A stretch of DNA of 64,000 bases from Yersinia artesiana (GTDB taxonomy: Bacteria; Pseudomonadota; Gammaproteobacteria; Enterobacterales; Enterobacteriaceae): contig NZ_CACVAD010000013.1 in NCBI RefSeq assembly GCF_902726545.1, forward strand, positions 36,476-100,475, given 5' to 3'. Position numbers and translations under genes: made by a program. Below the pieces are notes generated by a model. That model saw nothing but the letters and a program-made list of their open reading frames with translations. It was not told where the DNA came from and did no database searches. Of the stretch, positions 34,646 to 44,827 are shown piece by piece (position 1 is the first letter of the stretch; each line of letters starts with the position of its first letter).

Positions 34646-36793
34646 TTAAGATGCGTCAGCCTGAGCCGATTGAATTGCGGTCAGCGCTACGGTATAGACG
34701 ATATCGTCTACCAACGCGCCACGGGACAAGTCGTTAACTGGTTTGCGCATGCCTTGCAGCATCGGCCCGATGGAGATCAGGTCAGCAGAACGTTGTACCG
34801 CTTTATAGGTGGTGTTACCGGTGTTCAAATCAGGGAAGATGAACACAGTCGCTTTACCGGCAACTGGCGAGTTAGGTGCTTTGGATTTAGCCACATCTGC
34901 CATGATTGCCGCGTCATACTGCAACGGACCATCAATGATCAGGTCCGGGCGTTTTTCCTGTGCCAGACGAGTTGCTTCACGCACTTTTTCTACATCGCTA
35001 CCTGCACCAGAGTTGCCGGTGGAGTAAGAGATCATCGCTACACGCGGTTCGATACCGAATGCCGCCGCAGAATCAGCAGATTGGATAGCAATTTCTGACA
35101 GTTGCTCAGCAGTTGGATCTGGGTTAATCGCGCAGTCACCGTAAACCAGAACCTGGTCAGGCAGCAGCATGAAGAACACAGAAGAAACCAGTGAACTGCC
35201 CGGCGCGGTTTTGATCAACTGCAACGGTGGGCGGATAGTGTTTGCAGTGGTATGAACAGCACCAGACACCAGACCATCAACTTCGCCTTTCTCCAGCATC
35301 AGCGTGCCGAGAACCACGTTGTCTTCCAGTTGCTCACGAGCAACCACTTCGGTCATGCCCTTGCTCTTACGCAGTTCTACCAGACGTGGCACATACTGCT
35401 CACGCACCGCAACTGGATCGATGATTTCAACGCCTTTGCCCAGCTCAACACCTTGAGCCGCAGCAACACGTTGGATCTCTTCTGGATTACCCAACAGCAC
35501 ACAAGTCGCGATACCGCGTTCAGCACAGATAGCCGCAGCTTTAACTGTACGTGGCTCATCACCTTCTGGCAGCACGATACGTTTGCCGGCTTTACGTGCC
35601 AACTCGGTCAACTCATAACGGAATGCTGGAGGAGACAGGCGACGTGAACGTTCGGATGTGGCGCTCAGAGAATCAATCCACTCACTGCTGATATGGCTGG
35701 CAACGTAGTTTTGCAGCTTCTCAACACGTTCATGGTCATCTGCCGGGACTTCCAGATTGAAGCTTTGCAGGCTCAGAGAGGTCTGCCAAGTATTGGTATC
35801 AACCATAAATACTGGCAGGCCAGTTTGGAAGGCACGATCACACAGCTTTTTGATTGGCTCATCAATGGCGTAACCGCCAGTCAGCAGAATGGCACCGATT
35901 TCAACGCCATTCATGGCTGCCAAACAAGCAGAAACCAACACGTCTGGGCGGTCTGCTGAGGTCACCAGCAGAGAACCTGGGCGGAAGTGTTCCAGCATGT
36001 GTGGAATACTGCGCGCACAGAATGTCACCGATTTAACGCGGCGGGTTTTGATATCGCCTTCGTTAATAATGCGTGCATTCAGGTGCTTACACATATCAAT
36101 TGCACGGGTTGCAATCAGCTCGAAGCTCCATGGCACGCAACCCAGAACAGGCAGCGGGCTGTTGGCAAACAGCTGTTTTGGATCGATGCTCGCCACACTG
36201 GCCTTGGTGGAATCATCAAAGATTTCAGACAGGTCAGGGCGGGTACGGCCTTGCTCATCAACTGGCGCATTCAGTTTGTTAATGATAACGCCGGTGATAT
36301 TTTTGTTTTTGCTGCCACCGAAGCTGGAACGAGCCAGTTCGATACGCTCTTTCAATTGGTCTGGTGAATCATTACCCAGCGCAATAACAAACACGATTTC
36401 CGCGTTCAGCGTTTTGGCAATTTCGTAGTTCAGCGCATTGGCAAATTGATGTTTGCGCGTTGGCACTAAACCTTCCACCAGAACCACTTCGGCGTCTTTG
36501 GTGTTTTCGTGGTAACGGGCAACAATCTCTTCCATTAACACATCTTGCTGGTTAGAACTCAGCAAGTTTTCCACATGATTCATATTCAGCGGCTCGGCAG
36601 CAGGGATGCTGGAGTTCGCGCGAATGATGGTGGTGGTTTGGTCAGGAGCATCGTTACCAGCACGTGGCTGTGCGATTGGCTTGAATACGCTCAGGCGTAC
36701 GCCTTTTTGTTCCATGGAACGGATGACACCCAAGCTGACGCTGGTTAAACCAACGCTGGTGCCGGTAGGGATCAACATTATTGTACGGGACAC
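34646..36793 (-). CDS. pta: Phosphate acetyltransferase Pta
   Basis: 715-residue enzyme interconverting acetyl-CoA and acetyl phosphate, a step of acetate overflow and of acetyl phosphate signalling. The N-terminal region is an ATPase-like BioD/CobB-type fold ([19 protein letters not shown]), then a DRTGG domain. The catalytic PTA/PTB domain fills the C-terminal half, with [31 protein letters not shown] and [19 protein letters not shown]. The length equals that of the long enteric form. It follows ackA in one minus-strand operon. Confidence 0.97.
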   Translation of the reverse strand: MSRTIMLIPTGTSVGLTSVSLGVIRSMEQKGVRLSVFKPIAQPRAGNDAPDQTTTIIRANSSIPAAEPLNMNHVENLLSSNQQDVLMEEIVARYHENTKDAEVVLVEGLVPTRKHQFANALNYEIAKTLNAEIVFVIALGNDSPDQLKERIELARSSFGGSKNKNITGVIINKLNAPVDEQGRTRPDLSEIFDDSTKASVASIDPKQLFANSPLPVLGCVPWSFELIATRAIDMCKHLNARIINEGDIKTRRVKSVTFCARSIPHMLEHFRPGSLLVTSADRPDVLVSACLAAMNGVEIGAILLTGGYAIDEPIKKLCDRAFQTGLPVFMVDTNTWQTSLSLQSFNLEVPADDHERVEKLQNYVASHISSEWIDSLSATSERSRRLSPPAFRYELTELARKAGKRIVLPEGDEPRTVKAAAICAERGIATCVLLGNPEEIQRVAAAQGVELGKGVEIIDPVAVREQYVPRLVELRKSKGMTEVVAREQLEDNVVLGTLMLEKGEVDGLVSGAVHTTANTIRPPLQLIKTAPGSSLVSSVFFMLLPDQVLVYGDCAINPDPTAEQLSEIAIQSADSAAAFGIEPRVAMISYSTGNSGAGSDVEKVREATRLAQEKRPDLIIDGPLQYDAAIMADVAKSKAPNSPVAGKATVFIFPDLNTGNTTYKAVQRSADLISIGPMLQGMRKPVNDLSRGALVDDIVYTVALTAIQSAQADAS

Positions 36794-36830
36794 GGCTAAA
36801 CCTCTTTACGGTTGCTCGTTAGTCAAAAGC

Positions 36831-36858
36831 AACACCGCCAGCCTTGGCTGACGGTGTT
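36831..36858 (-). other. Hairpin between ackA and pta
   Basis: AACACCG and CCAGCC pair with the GGCTG and CGGTGTT arm, with one small interruption, in the 73-bp gap between the genes. It lacks a T-run on the minus strand, so it probably modulates mRNA stability or partial read-through within the operon. Confidence 0.5.
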
Positions 36859-36866
36859 AAGGATTC

Positions 36867-38069
36867 TTACGCGGTCAGACGGGCGGCGTCTTGTGCGATG
36901 ACCAGTTCTTCGTTGGTCGGGATAACCAGAGCCAGACGGCTGCCATCTTTGGTGATGGTGCCTGATTTACCGAAGCGTGCTGCCAGGTTGCGTTCATGGT
37001 CAATTTCAAAGCCCAACAGGCCCAGTTTGTCCAAGGTCAGTTCACGCACCATTGCTGCGTTCTCACCGATACCGCCGGTGAATACCACTGCATCCAGACG
37101 ACCGTCCATCAATGCAGTGTAAGCACCGATGTATTTCGCCAGACGGTGACAGAACACATCCATTGCGCGGCGTGCATCGGCTTTGGTTTCGTAGTTGTCT
37201 TCAACATAACGGCAGTCGCTGGTGACTTCAGTCAGGCCCAACAGGCCAGATTCTTTGGTCAACAGTTTGCTGATTTGTTCCATGCTCATGCCCATCGCAT
37301 CATACAGATGGAAAATGATAGCTGGGTCGATATCACCACTACGGGTGCCCATGACCAGACCTTCCAGTGGCGTCAGGCCCATAGAAGTATCAACACATTT
37401 ACCGTTACGCACTGCAGTGACTGAGCCGCCGTTGCCCAAATGGCAAGTAATCACGTTCAGTTCTTCCAGTGGTTTGTTCAGGGTTTTTGCTGCTTCCTGG
37501 CTTACGTAGAAGTGGCTGGTGCCGTGTGCGCCATAGCGACGGATACCGTGCTCTTTGTATAAGTTGTATGGCAGGGCGTAGAGATAAGACTCTTCCGGCA
37601 TGGTCTGGTGGAAGGCAGTGTCAAAGACTGCAACATTTTTATCAGCCAGATTCGGGAAGGATTTCAATGCTTCAGCGATACCGATCAGGTGCGCTGGGTT
37701 ATGCAGAGGTGCAAACGGGATGGAATCTTTGATACCCTGAATAACTTCTTCGGTAACGATAGCTGATGCAGTGAATTTCTCGCCACCATGAACAATACGG
37801 TGACCGATAGCCGTCAACTGAGCGGAAAGCTCTGGTTTTTGTGCCAGAATAGTCTTAACAATGAAATTCAGTGCTTCGCTGTGTGCTGCACCAGCACCCA
37901 ATGCTGCTTCCTGTTTGCTGCCGTCCAGTTTCCATTTGATACGGGCTTCCGGCAGGTGGAAGCATTCGGCTAAACCAGAGAGGTGTTCTTCACCATTGGT
38001 CGCGTCGATGATAGCAAATTTTAGGGAAGAGCTACCGCAGTTAAGAACCAGTACTAGCTTACTCGACAT
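36867..38069 (-). CDS. ackA: Acetate kinase AckA
   Basis: 400-residue cytoplasmic kinase that makes ATP and acetate from acetyl phosphate. Both acetokinase signatures are present: [15 protein letters not shown] at the N-terminus and [13 protein letters not shown] with [14 protein letters not shown] in the middle. [11 protein letters not shown] and [13 protein letters not shown] are also conserved. It is the promoter-proximal gene of ackA-pta. The upstream 420 bp carry the promoters for ackA and for the divergent yfbV. Confidence 0.97.
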   Translation of the reverse strand: MSSKLVLVLNCGSSSLKFAIIDATNGEEHLSGLAECFHLPEARIKWKLDGSKQEAALGAGAAHSEALNFIVKTILAQKPELSAQLTAIGHRIVHGGEKFTASAIVTEEVIQGIKDSIPFAPLHNPAHLIGIAEALKSFPNLADKNVAVFDTAFHQTMPEESYLYALPYNLYKEHGIRRYGAHGTSHFYVSQEAAKTLNKPLEELNVITCHLGNGGSVTAVRNGKCVDTSMGLTPLEGLVMGTRSGDIDPAIIFHLYDAMGMSMEQISKLLTKESGLLGLTEVTSDCRYVEDNYETKADARRAMDVFCHRLAKYIGAYTALMDGRLDAVVFTGGIGENAAMVRELTLDKLGLLGFEIDHERNLAARFGKSGTITKDGSRLALVIPTNEELVIAQDAARLTA

Positions 38070-38489
38070 GGAAGTACCTATTTATAGTCGTGTTCGACAT
38101 TTGTTTTTGCATGACCGATACCTATATTGCATCGAGAGGACAAAAACAGCGAAAAACACGTGGTTAATAAAACGTCAATCTGTCCAAAAGCGTAGCGCAT
38201 ATTGGCGTTGACATTAATGATTAACATCATGCGATAGCGAAAAAGGCATGATGATGGAAAAATCGCTGATAGAACGTTAATGCCTGGTGGTAAAAACCTG
38301 CGCGATTTAACAAAATTGATTTAAATGCTGCAAAAATTTGACATATTTAGCGTCATCTTCTAGCGGCCAAAAGGCCGGACTAGGATACCGATAGCGCCGC
38401 CTAAAAACAAAATATATTTAACAGACTAATTTTTAGTTAGTGGATTACAAAAAAAATTTTAATTTTTGCTTGTGAAGTTGAGGTGAGCC
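38070..38489. other. 420-bp divergent promoter region between ackA and yfbV
   Basis: AT-rich region between divergent genes. A small hairpin (GGCC-AAAA-GGCC inside CTAG...CTAG) lies near 38360-38385. Promoter-like TTGACA strings occur near 38208 and 38338, but pairing with -10 boxes is uncertain. No regulator site could be assigned. Confidence 0.4.
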
Positions 38490-38945
38490 ATGACAACAAA
38501 ACCCTCTGATACCGTAAGTTGGTTTCAGGTACTGCAACGCGGCCAGCATTATATGAAGACCTGGCCGGCTGACAAACGCCTGGCGCCGGTGTTTCCCGAG
38601 AATCGTGTGGCGACCGCGACCCGCTTTGGTATCCGCTTTATGCCGCCGTTGGCTATATTTACGCTGACCTGGCAGATAGCTCTGGGCGGGCAATTAGGGC
38701 CAGCCATTGCCACCGCATTGTTTGCCTGCGGTTTACCGCTGCAAGGATTATGGTGGTTAGGTAAACGTGCTATTACGCCGTTACCGCCAACATTATTGCA
38801 GTGGTTCCACGAGGTGCGGAATAAATTGACTGAAGCCGGGCAAGCTGTCGCGCCGATTGAACAAACGCCGACTTACCAATCTTTGGCCGACGTGCTTAAA
38901 CGCGCCTTCAAGCAACTGGATAAAACATTTCTTGATGATTTATAA
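38490..38945 (+). CDS. yfbV: YfbV (UPF0208), terminus macrodomain insulation protein
   Basis: 151-residue inner-membrane protein of the UPF0208 family. Two adjacent hydrophobic segments ([18 protein letters not shown] and [22 protein letters not shown]) are followed by a cytoplasmic C-terminal tail of about 70 residues. In E. coli YfbV helps insulate the Ter macrodomain from the rest of the chromosome. The ATG at 38490 follows a GAGGTGAG site. It is divergent from ackA, as in E. coli. Confidence 0.93.
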   Translation: MTTKPSDTVSWFQVLQRGQHYMKTWPADKRLAPVFPENRVATATRFGIRFMPPLAIFTLTWQIALGGQLGPAIATALFACGLPLQGLWWLGKRAITPLPPTLLQWFHEVRNKLTEAGQAVAPIEQTPTYQSLADVLKRAFKQLDKTFLDDL

Positions 38946-39122
38946 CAGTGGCCTTTGATTGGGCATTGGGCTATGTCGTGAATCCATACCGGGGCTTTAT
39001 CCGTAACTGGGGGCTTTTTATGTATCTAATAAACAGCAGCGTAAAATCCCCTGTCAAATCAAAGTATGGCCCAACTCTGTATGCGATGATTTCCTCATTA
39101 TTTATGTCTTAGGAGTTTAGTG

Positions 39123-39617
39123 ATGGATATGACAAACGCCCAACGACTGATTCTGTCGAATCAGTACAAAATGATGACCATGCTGGATCCGGAAAACGCT
39201 GAGCGCTATCGCCGCCAGCAAACCATCGTCGAACGTGGCTTTGGTTTGCAGATGCGTGAACTGGACCGTGATTTTGGTGAAATGAGCGAAGATACTTGCC
39301 GTACTATCATTAATATCATGGAGATGCATCACGCGCTGCAAGTCTCTTGGGGTAACCTGAAGGACAAACAAGATTTAGATGAGCGCCGTATTGCGTTCCT
39401 TGGTTTTGATGCTGCTACTGAATCGCGTTACCTGAGTTATGTGCGCTTTATGGTGAATACCGAAGGCCGCTATACCCATTTTGACTCAGGAACGCACGGT
39501 TTCAATTCCCAAACCCCAATGTGGGACAAATACCAACGGATGCTGGCTATCTGGCAATCATGCCCGCGCCAGTATCATTTGAGTGCTGTTGAGATTTCGC
39601 AAATTATCAATGCCTGA
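39123..39617 (+). CDS. yfbU: YfbU family protein
   Basis: 164-residue cytoplasmic protein of the UPF0304 family, highly conserved with E. coli YfbU from [18 protein letters not shown] to [11 protein letters not shown]. The protein is reported as an RNA- or cell-death-associated factor in E. coli, but its biochemical role is not settled. The ATG at 39123 is preferred over the adjacent GTG because AGGAG lies nine bases before it. yfbT follows after 46 bases, so the two are probably co-transcribed. Confidence 0.93.
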   Translation: MDMTNAQRLILSNQYKMMTMLDPENAERYRRQQTIVERGFGLQMRELDRDFGEMSEDTCRTIINIMEMHHALQVSWGNLKDKQDLDERRIAFLGFDAATESRYLSYVRFMVNTEGRYTHFDSGTHGFNSQTPMWDKYQRMLAIWQSCPRQYHLSAVEISQIINA

Positions 39618-39663
39618 TAGCGCGTAATGATCAAGACCTGGATTGACTAACGAGGATGTGCTT

Positions 39664-40320
39664 GTGGAGTGTAAAGGTTTTCTTTTTGATTTGGATGGGA
39701 CTCTGGTTGATTCACTACCTGCTGTGGAGCGAGCCTGGATTGGCTGGGCGCAAGGTCGCGGCATTGATCCATCGGAAGTGCTGGAATTTATCCATGGGAA
39801 ACAAGCAATTACCTCTCTTCGTCATTTTATGCCGGGTGCGAGTGATGCCGAACTGCAAGCAGAGTTTTTGGCTTTAGAGCAGATTGAAGCCAATGATACT
39901 GATGGTGTAACTGCTCTGCCGGGAGCGGTGTCATTACTGGAGCGGCTGAACAGCTTGTCTATTCCGTGGGCGATCGTGACTTCCGGCTCTGTACCCGTTG
40001 CTTCTGCGCGCCGCGCGGCGGGCCATTTACCTGAACCAAAAGTGTTCGTCACTGCTGAACAGGTGAAACATGGCAAACCTATGCCTGATGCTTACCTGCT
40101 GGGTGCTGAACGTTTAGGCCTGGCTCCGGCGGATTGCATCGTGGTGGAAGATGCGCCAGCGGGCATTTTGTCAGGGCTGGCAGCGGGTTGCCAGGTGATT
40201 GCTGTGAATGCTCCTGCTGATACACCAAAACTGGATCAAGTTAATTTAGTCCTCAGCTCACTTGAACATATTGCTGTTGAAAAGACAGCCAATGGCGCGG
40301 TAGTTCGCTTTATCGGCTAG
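39664..40320 (+). CDS. yfbT: Sugar phosphatase YfbT (HAD superfamily)
   Basis: 218-residue HAD-type phosphatase that acts on sugar phosphates and hexitol phosphates in E. coli. Motif I is FLFDLDGTLVDS with the nucleophile and acid aspartates, motif II is IVTSGS, motif III carries the lysine of KHGKPMPDAYLLGA and motif IV is VVEDAPAG. The start is taken as GTG at 39664, since GAGG lies nine bases upstream and this gives the E. coli-like N-terminus; the upstream TTG adds seven unconserved residues. A family A repeat follows the gene. Confidence 0.92.
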   Translation: MECKGFLFDLDGTLVDSLPAVERAWIGWAQGRGIDPSEVLEFIHGKQAITSLRHFMPGASDAELQAEFLALEQIEANDTDGVTALPGAVSLLERLNSLSIPWAIVTSGSVPVASARRAAGHLPEPKVFVTAEQVKHGKPMPDAYLLGAERLGLAPADCIVVEDAPAGILSGLAAGCQVIAVNAPADTPKLDQVNLVLSSLEHIAVEKTANGAVVRFIG

Positions 40321-40340
40321 TCGCTTTAGTGAGTATGTTA

Positions 40341-40528
40341 TTGAGAGCCCTGATGGCGCTCTCAAAGTGCTAACAAAGCCAGATGAAGGGGAATCGTGCC
40401 GTTGGGGTCGCTCTTTGTTTCAAATACAAGTGCGTAAGCGACCGGAGTGCCCCGAGGTGCGGTAAACCCTTCACTCACTAAGTTATCAACAGCTTTGTCG
40501 TTAACCTCAGAGCGCTTGATGGCGCTCT
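40341..40528 (-). repeat. Family A repeat, copy 2, bracketed by duplicated terminator hairpins
   Basis: The core at about 40366-40508, read on the minus strand, matches the copy at 12584-12711. The flanking hairpins are nearly the same as each other (both contain CTGATGGCGCTCT or TTGATGGCGCTCT) but unlike those of copy 1. They lie at 40341-40365 and 40509-40528 and look like a duplicated terminator between the convergent genes yfbT and the DUF4239-like gene. One frame is open through the whole core on the minus strand (SEVNDKAVDNLVSEGFTAPRG and on) but has no start codon. Confidence 0.75.
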
Positions 40529-40535
40529 TTTGCTT

Positions 40536-41333
40536 TTAGCGCGGCTGGGGAAGCGATGGCACTGAGGGGAGCGGCGGTAAGCTGTCTTCCAGGCTGTGAA
40601 GGTTTTGTGGTTTCACCCGAATAATCCCCCCGCGTGGGCTATCAATGTCGGCGATGAGCATAAAAGAGAATGAGATAACCAGCGGCAATATCAATGTCAT
40701 CACCTTACCTTTTTTACCTTGCTTTGAGCCATACCCTACCAGGGTACAACTACAAATCGCGATAATTAGCATCAGTAACCAGGCCGCATGTGGGATTCTG
40801 TTCCACCACGCCGCTTGGGTGTAACCCGCTGAGTTCAAAACATCATTCATACCGGATACGACCAACGCCATAACAGGGTCTGGGCGCTGACTCACCGGCC
40901 CGAGCAATTCGCCCCACAGCGCATTTTCCAGTTGATTAGTTCGGTTATTAATCTCTGTTAGATGGTTTTCATCGCGCGTGGTATAAAAAAGTATCCGTTG
41001 ATCAAGATAGTGTATTAACAATGCCTTGGTGGCGGCACTGGAGGCGGCTGGTAAATAATCGACGCGCAGATATTCGGTTCCAATCGCGTTGGCTTCCGCC
41101 TCTTCGTAATTTTTGCGCAGATCATAGCGGCTGATCGCCATCGAAAAACTAAAACCGATAATCAGGCCCAGCAAGGTGAGAATCGCCCCCTGGATGACGG
41201 TAAAATTCTCACGAAGATTATCATCCAGCTCCCGCCCTCGTCGGAAAAAGGCCTGACCGACATAAGCTGAACTATATAGCAGGGCACATGACAGCAGAAA
41301 AAGTACAATCGGATAATCCGTGATATCGACCAT
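40536..41333 (-). CDS. DUF4239-like (bestrophin-like) membrane protein
   Basis: 265-residue membrane protein of unknown function. Hydrophobic segments lie near residues 8-28 and 45-67 and, after a polar middle region of about 120 residues, near 183-205 and 212-232. The LLGLIIGFSFSMAISRYDLRKN and EAEANAIGTEYLRVDYLP strings are typical of DUF4239/bestrophin-like proteins. The C-terminal tail is proline-rich (SLPPLPSVPSLPQPR). It lies between yfbT and yfbS, which are adjacent in E. coli, so it is an accessory insertion or a loss elsewhere. The stop codon is 8 bases from the family A repeat. Confidence 0.75.
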   Translation of the reverse strand: MVDITDYPIVLFLLSCALLYSSAYVGQAFFRRGRELDDNLRENFTVIQGAILTLLGLIIGFSFSMAISRYDLRKNYEEAEANAIGTEYLRVDYLPAASSAATKALLIHYLDQRILFYTTRDENHLTEINNRTNQLENALWGELLGPVSQRPDPVMALVVSGMNDVLNSAGYTQAAWWNRIPHAAWLLMLIIAICSCTLVGYGSKQGKKGKVMTLILPLVISFSFMLIADIDSPRGGIIRVKPQNLHSLEDSLPPLPSVPSLPQPR

Positions 41334-41628
41334 TCACCACTCCAGCCAGATAGCCCCAATGATGGACTGCCACTCAGTATTATCAGTATAGTCAGGCGGT
41401 TAAACCTTATTGAATATTGGAGTGTTTCTGGTGGTTTTTTTTACTGGCGAATACTGCATCACAAATTGGTTAATTATTTTTCAGAAAAAAACACAATTAA
41501 TGCCGTTGTGGGATGGTAAGCGCATAAATTTACAGTCATTATTGATCTCAAACAGCGGTAGTGTCTTAATTTGATGATTTACTACCTGAGCTGGATATTC
41601 CTTTTCACTTTTTGCCAATGAGGCCATT
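41334..41628. other. 295-bp divergent region upstream of yfbS
   Basis: AT-rich spacer between the DUF4239-like gene and yfbS, expected to hold both promoters. No specific regulator site or RNA structure was recognised. Confidence 0.4.
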
Positions 41629-43464
41629 TTGAACAGCGAACTATTGTGGGTGTTGACGCTACTTCTGATAGCTATTGTGCTGTTTACCACCAATAAACTG
41701 CGGATGGATGTCGTGGCATTATTGGTCATTATTGCCTTTGTCATGAGCGGAACGCTGTCATTAGGGGAGGCGACCAGCGGCTTCAGTGACCCTAATGTTA
41801 TCTTGATTGCGGCATTGTTTGTCATTGGTGAAGGGTTAGTAAGAACCGGCGTCGCCTATCAGGTGGGGGATTGGCTGGTCAAAGTTGCTGGCCACAGCGA
41901 AACCAAAATGCTGGCGTTACTGATGGTCACTGTGGCGGGATTGGGGGCCTTTATGAGCTCAACCGGCGTGGTGGCGATTTTTATCCCGGTAGTACTAAGT
42001 GTCGCCAGCCGAATGAAGATTTCACCTGGGCGATTAATGATGCCGCTAAGTTTTGCCGGGCTGATTAGCGGCATGATGACACTGGTCGCGACGCCACCCA
42101 ATATGGTGGTGAACAGTGAGTTGCTGCGTGAAGGTATTAAAGGTTTTGGCTTCTTCGGCGTGACGCCGATTGGCATTATTATTTTGCTGATGGGGGTCGG
42201 CTACATGTTGGTTGCCCGCCACTGGTTGGGGGGAAAGCCAGAAAGTTCAGAAAAAGAGCAGCAATGGAAGCGCCGTACCTTCCGTGATCTTATCCGCGAT
42301 TATAAGCTTACTGGCCGCGCCCGCCGCCTGGCAATTCGCCACGATTCCCCTTTGATTGGCCGCTCTCTTGATGAGCTGCATCTGCGTGCCCGCTATGGTG
42401 CGAACGTAGTCGGGATTGAACGCTGGAAACGTTTCCGCCGAGTTATGGTCAGTGCGACCGGTTCGTCTGAGCTGCACGAAAATGATGTTTTGCTGATTGA
42501 TATGTCTGATTGCGATGTGGATTTACGCGAGTTTTGTACTGAGCAGATGCTAGAGCCGATGGTGCTGCGTGGTGAGTATTTCTCTGAACAGGCGCGTAAC
42601 GTCGGCATGGCCGAAGTTTCTCTTATTCCAGACTCCTCCCTGCTGGGAAAAAGCTTACGTGAAGTCACTTTCCGTACCCGTTATGGCCTGAATGTAGTGG
42701 GTATTCGTCGTAATGGTAAGGCGCTGGAAGGTAAACTGGTCGATGACAAATTACAGTTTGGCGACATCTTATTGGTGATTGGCGACTGGAAATTGATTCG
42801 ACAGTTACAGCAGAAAACTCGTGATTTTATCGTGCTGAACTTACCGGCTGAAGTTGATGAAGTGGCACCTGCTATCTCACAAGCACCCCATGCTTTATTC
42901 TGCCTGGCGTTGATGGTGGCGATGATGCTAACTGATGAAGTGCCGAATGTGATAGCGGCGTTGGTGGCATGTTTGTTGATGGGGCAATTCCGCTGTATTG
43001 ATATGGAAAGTGCCTATCGCTCAATCCATTGGCCGAGTTTGATTCTGATTATCGGGATGATGCCCTTTGCACAAGCGCTGCAAAAAACTGGCGGGGTAGA
43101 TTTGATAGTCCGTGGTTTGATGGATGTCGCGGGTGGCATGGGGCCAAGGGTGATGTTGCTGTGCTTATTTGTGCTGTGTGCCACCATCGGGCTGTTTATC
43201 TCCAATACCGCGACGGCGGTGTTGATGGCACCCATTGCCATCGCTGCCGCTCGTGAGATGTCGCTTTCCCCGTATCCATTCGCGATGATTATCGGTATTG
43301 CTGCATCAGCGGCCTTTATGACTCCGGTTTCATCCCCGGTTAATACCCTGGTTTTAGGCCCCGGTGGCTATAAATTCGGTGATTTTATCCGAATAGGGGT
43401 GCCATTTACCCTGTTGGTGATGATCGTGAGTGTGATGGTGGTGCCGATACTTTTTCCTTTTTAA
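41629..43464 (+). CDS. yfbS: YfbS, SLC13-type transporter with two TrkA-C domains
   Basis: 611-residue inner-membrane transporter of the DASS/SLC13 family. Five or six helices in the first 200 residues (with [16 protein letters not shown] and [13 protein letters not shown]) are followed by two tandem TrkA-C/RCK-C domains at about 220-300 and 305-390. The second membrane half then carries [17 protein letters not shown] and [14 protein letters not shown]. The ion or anion carried is not established. The start is TTG at 41629: it aligns with the E. coli N-terminus and has GAGG six bases before it. A family B repeat follows. Confidence 0.93.
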   Translation: MNSELLWVLTLLLIAIVLFTTNKLRMDVVALLVIIAFVMSGTLSLGEATSGFSDPNVILIAALFVIGEGLVRTGVAYQVGDWLVKVAGHSETKMLALLMVTVAGLGAFMSSTGVVAIFIPVVLSVASRMKISPGRLMMPLSFAGLISGMMTLVATPPNMVVNSELLREGIKGFGFFGVTPIGIIILLMGVGYMLVARHWLGGKPESSEKEQQWKRRTFRDLIRDYKLTGRARRLAIRHDSPLIGRSLDELHLRARYGANVVGIERWKRFRRVMVSATGSSELHENDVLLIDMSDCDVDLREFCTEQMLEPMVLRGEYFSEQARNVGMAEVSLIPDSSLLGKSLREVTFRTRYGLNVVGIRRNGKALEGKLVDDKLQFGDILLVIGDWKLIRQLQQKTRDFIVLNLPAEVDEVAPAISQAPHALFCLALMVAMMLTDEVPNVIAALVACLLMGQFRCIDMESAYRSIHWPSLILIIGMMPFAQALQKTGGVDLIVRGLMDVAGGMGPRVMLLCLFVLCATIGLFISNTATAVLMAPIAIAAAREMSLSPYPFAMIIGIAASAAFMTPVSSPVNTLVLGPGGYKFGDFIRIGVPFTLLVMIVSVMVVPILFPF

Positions 43465-43490
43465 TTGGGATGCTACAGGGTAAGAGTTGT

Positions 43491-43704
43491 GTTTAGTTCG
43501 GTTGATATGAGATTGGTGCTCACCTTGCCCCTTGGTGCCTCAACCGCCAAAGGGGTCACAAGCGCGTGACCCCTTGTGGAATCCCCGCGCTAGTGCACGT
43601 ATCGCGGCCTGCTTCGCAGGTCCCCTTACTCATCGTTTCGGCTGACGGACGGCTTTACGCGGGTCCCTCCGCGTGACGCCTAAAACGGGCGTCCTGCCCG
43701 TTTT
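43491..43704 (+). repeat. Family B structured repeat, copy 1, between yfbS and yfbR
   Basis: It shares blocks with the copy at 44468-44815: TTCGGTTG on the left, then CCTCAACCGCCAAAGGG, CTTGTGGAATCCC, GCACGTATCGC, CTCATC and GACGGAC. Between these are hairpins: a ten-bp stem at 43550-43575 (AAGGGGTCAC with GTGACCCCTT), CCTGC-TTC-GCAGG at 43608-43620 and AAAACGGGC with GCCCGTTTT at 43682-43704. The last can act as a bidirectional terminator for the convergent yfbS and yfbR. The right end lacks the terminal repeat seen in copy 2, so this copy looks truncated. Confidence 0.75.
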
Positions 43705-43762
43705 CCTTGCCTATACTCTTCGCGCGACAGCTCAAATGTGCTTTTGAAAATCAACTTCAACT

Positions 43763-44356
43763 TTAATCCAGTGAATCGAGGCTGATTTCGTCTAATGACA
43801 GGCTGAAGCTGGGGACGAAAACTTCCATAAAATAATCCATTTCCGGACTTTGGCGCATGGCGAGGGTTTTCTCCAGCCGCGCTTTGGCTTGGATGAACTC
43901 GTTATTACCTGCGGATAATTCTTCCAAACATTTGAGATAAGCACACAGGGCATCAGCTTGTTTAACCAGCGCTTTTTCCTCTTCGCTGTAATAATGCTCA
44001 TCCAGCAGACAACGAAAATCATGTTGTAACTCGGCGGGCAGCATTTCAATCAGCTTCTGTTGTGCAACTTTTTCTATCTTTTTGTATTCATGAGCAATTT
44101 GTGGATTGTAATACTTGATAGGGGTAGGCAAATCACCGGTTATCACTTCACTGGCATCGTGATACATCGCCAGCAGCGCAATACGGTCGGCATTAAGGTT
44201 GCCATTAAATTTCCGGTTTTTGATGATAGCCAATGCATGAGCGACAAATGCCACCTGCAAACTGTGCTCAGAAACATTCTCAGTGCGGACATTGCGCATC
44301 AGCGGCCAGCGGTTGATGAGTTTCAAGCGGGATAGGTGAGCGAAGAAGTGACTCAT
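43763..44356 (-). CDS. yfbR: 5'-deoxynucleotidase YfbR
   Basis: 197-residue HD-domain hydrolase that removes phosphate from 2'-deoxynucleoside 5'-monophosphates. The metal ligands are visible in [33 protein letters not shown] and [16 protein letters not shown]. The sequence follows E. coli YfbR over its whole length, and [20 protein letters not shown] fixes the start at 44356. The gene stands alone between two copies of the family B repeat in the same orientation. Confidence 0.95.
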   Translation of the reverse strand: MSHFFAHLSRLKLINRWPLMRNVRTENVSEHSLQVAFVAHALAIIKNRKFNGNLNADRIALLAMYHDASEVITGDLPTPIKYYNPQIAHEYKKIEKVAQQKLIEMLPAELQHDFRCLLDEHYYSEEEKALVKQADALCAYLKCLEELSAGNNEFIQAKARLEKTLAMRQSPEMDYFMEVFVPSFSLSLDEISLDSLD

Positions 44357-44467
44357 AGTTTTCTCTCTTTTGTTCTTTTAAGGCAGGCAATAGGGGGTAG
44401 TTTATCAGATTGGGTTTTGATTGATGTTGGATTTGATCGGAACCTATTTCGGTTGTTATTCGGTCTT

Positions 44468-44815
44468 GTGATTAGGTTCGGTTGTTAGAGCTTCATCGCT
44501 CATCTAACCTCCAATGCCTCAACCGCCAAAGGGTGCGGGCGCGCACCCTTGTGGAATCCCGCGCTTCGCACGTATCGCTTGCCCACTGCGTGGGTTCCCT
44601 CACTCATCATTACGCAGACGGACCGGGCCGATTATAGCCTCGAAGAGGCTATAATCGCGCTGGCTCGTCAGCCCGAAAGACGTGGGAGGTTTACCCGCAG
44701 GGCAATATTTCGCGCAAGCGCGGGATTGCATAAGGGGCCACGCTTATGGCCCCTTTGCCGGTTGGTTCATCGGCGGTTAAGTTGACTTAGGTGCTTTAAC
44801 AACCGAACTAATCAC
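44468..44815 (+). repeat. Family B structured repeat, copy 2, with terminal inverted repeats
   Basis: A 348-bp unit with ends GTGATTAGGTTCGGTTGTTA (44468-44487) and TAACAACCGAACTAATCAC (44797-44815), inverse complements apart from one inserted base. Inside are the conserved blocks of family B and a string of hairpins: 44529-44550, CCCAC-TGC-GTGGG at 44582-44594, GATTATAGCC...GGCTATAATC near 44630-44656 and AGGGGCC...GGCCCCT near 44733-44755. The right end is 12 bases from the alaA stop codon. It encodes no transposase, so it would be a non-autonomous element. Confidence 0.8.
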
Positions 44816-44827
44816 GAAATCAACAAA

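Noticed and set aside
44549..44785. A 78-codon open frame on the plus strand between yfbR and alaA
   Set aside because: It lies wholly inside repeat B copy 2, has no ribosome-binding site and is explained by GC-rich hairpin sequence.
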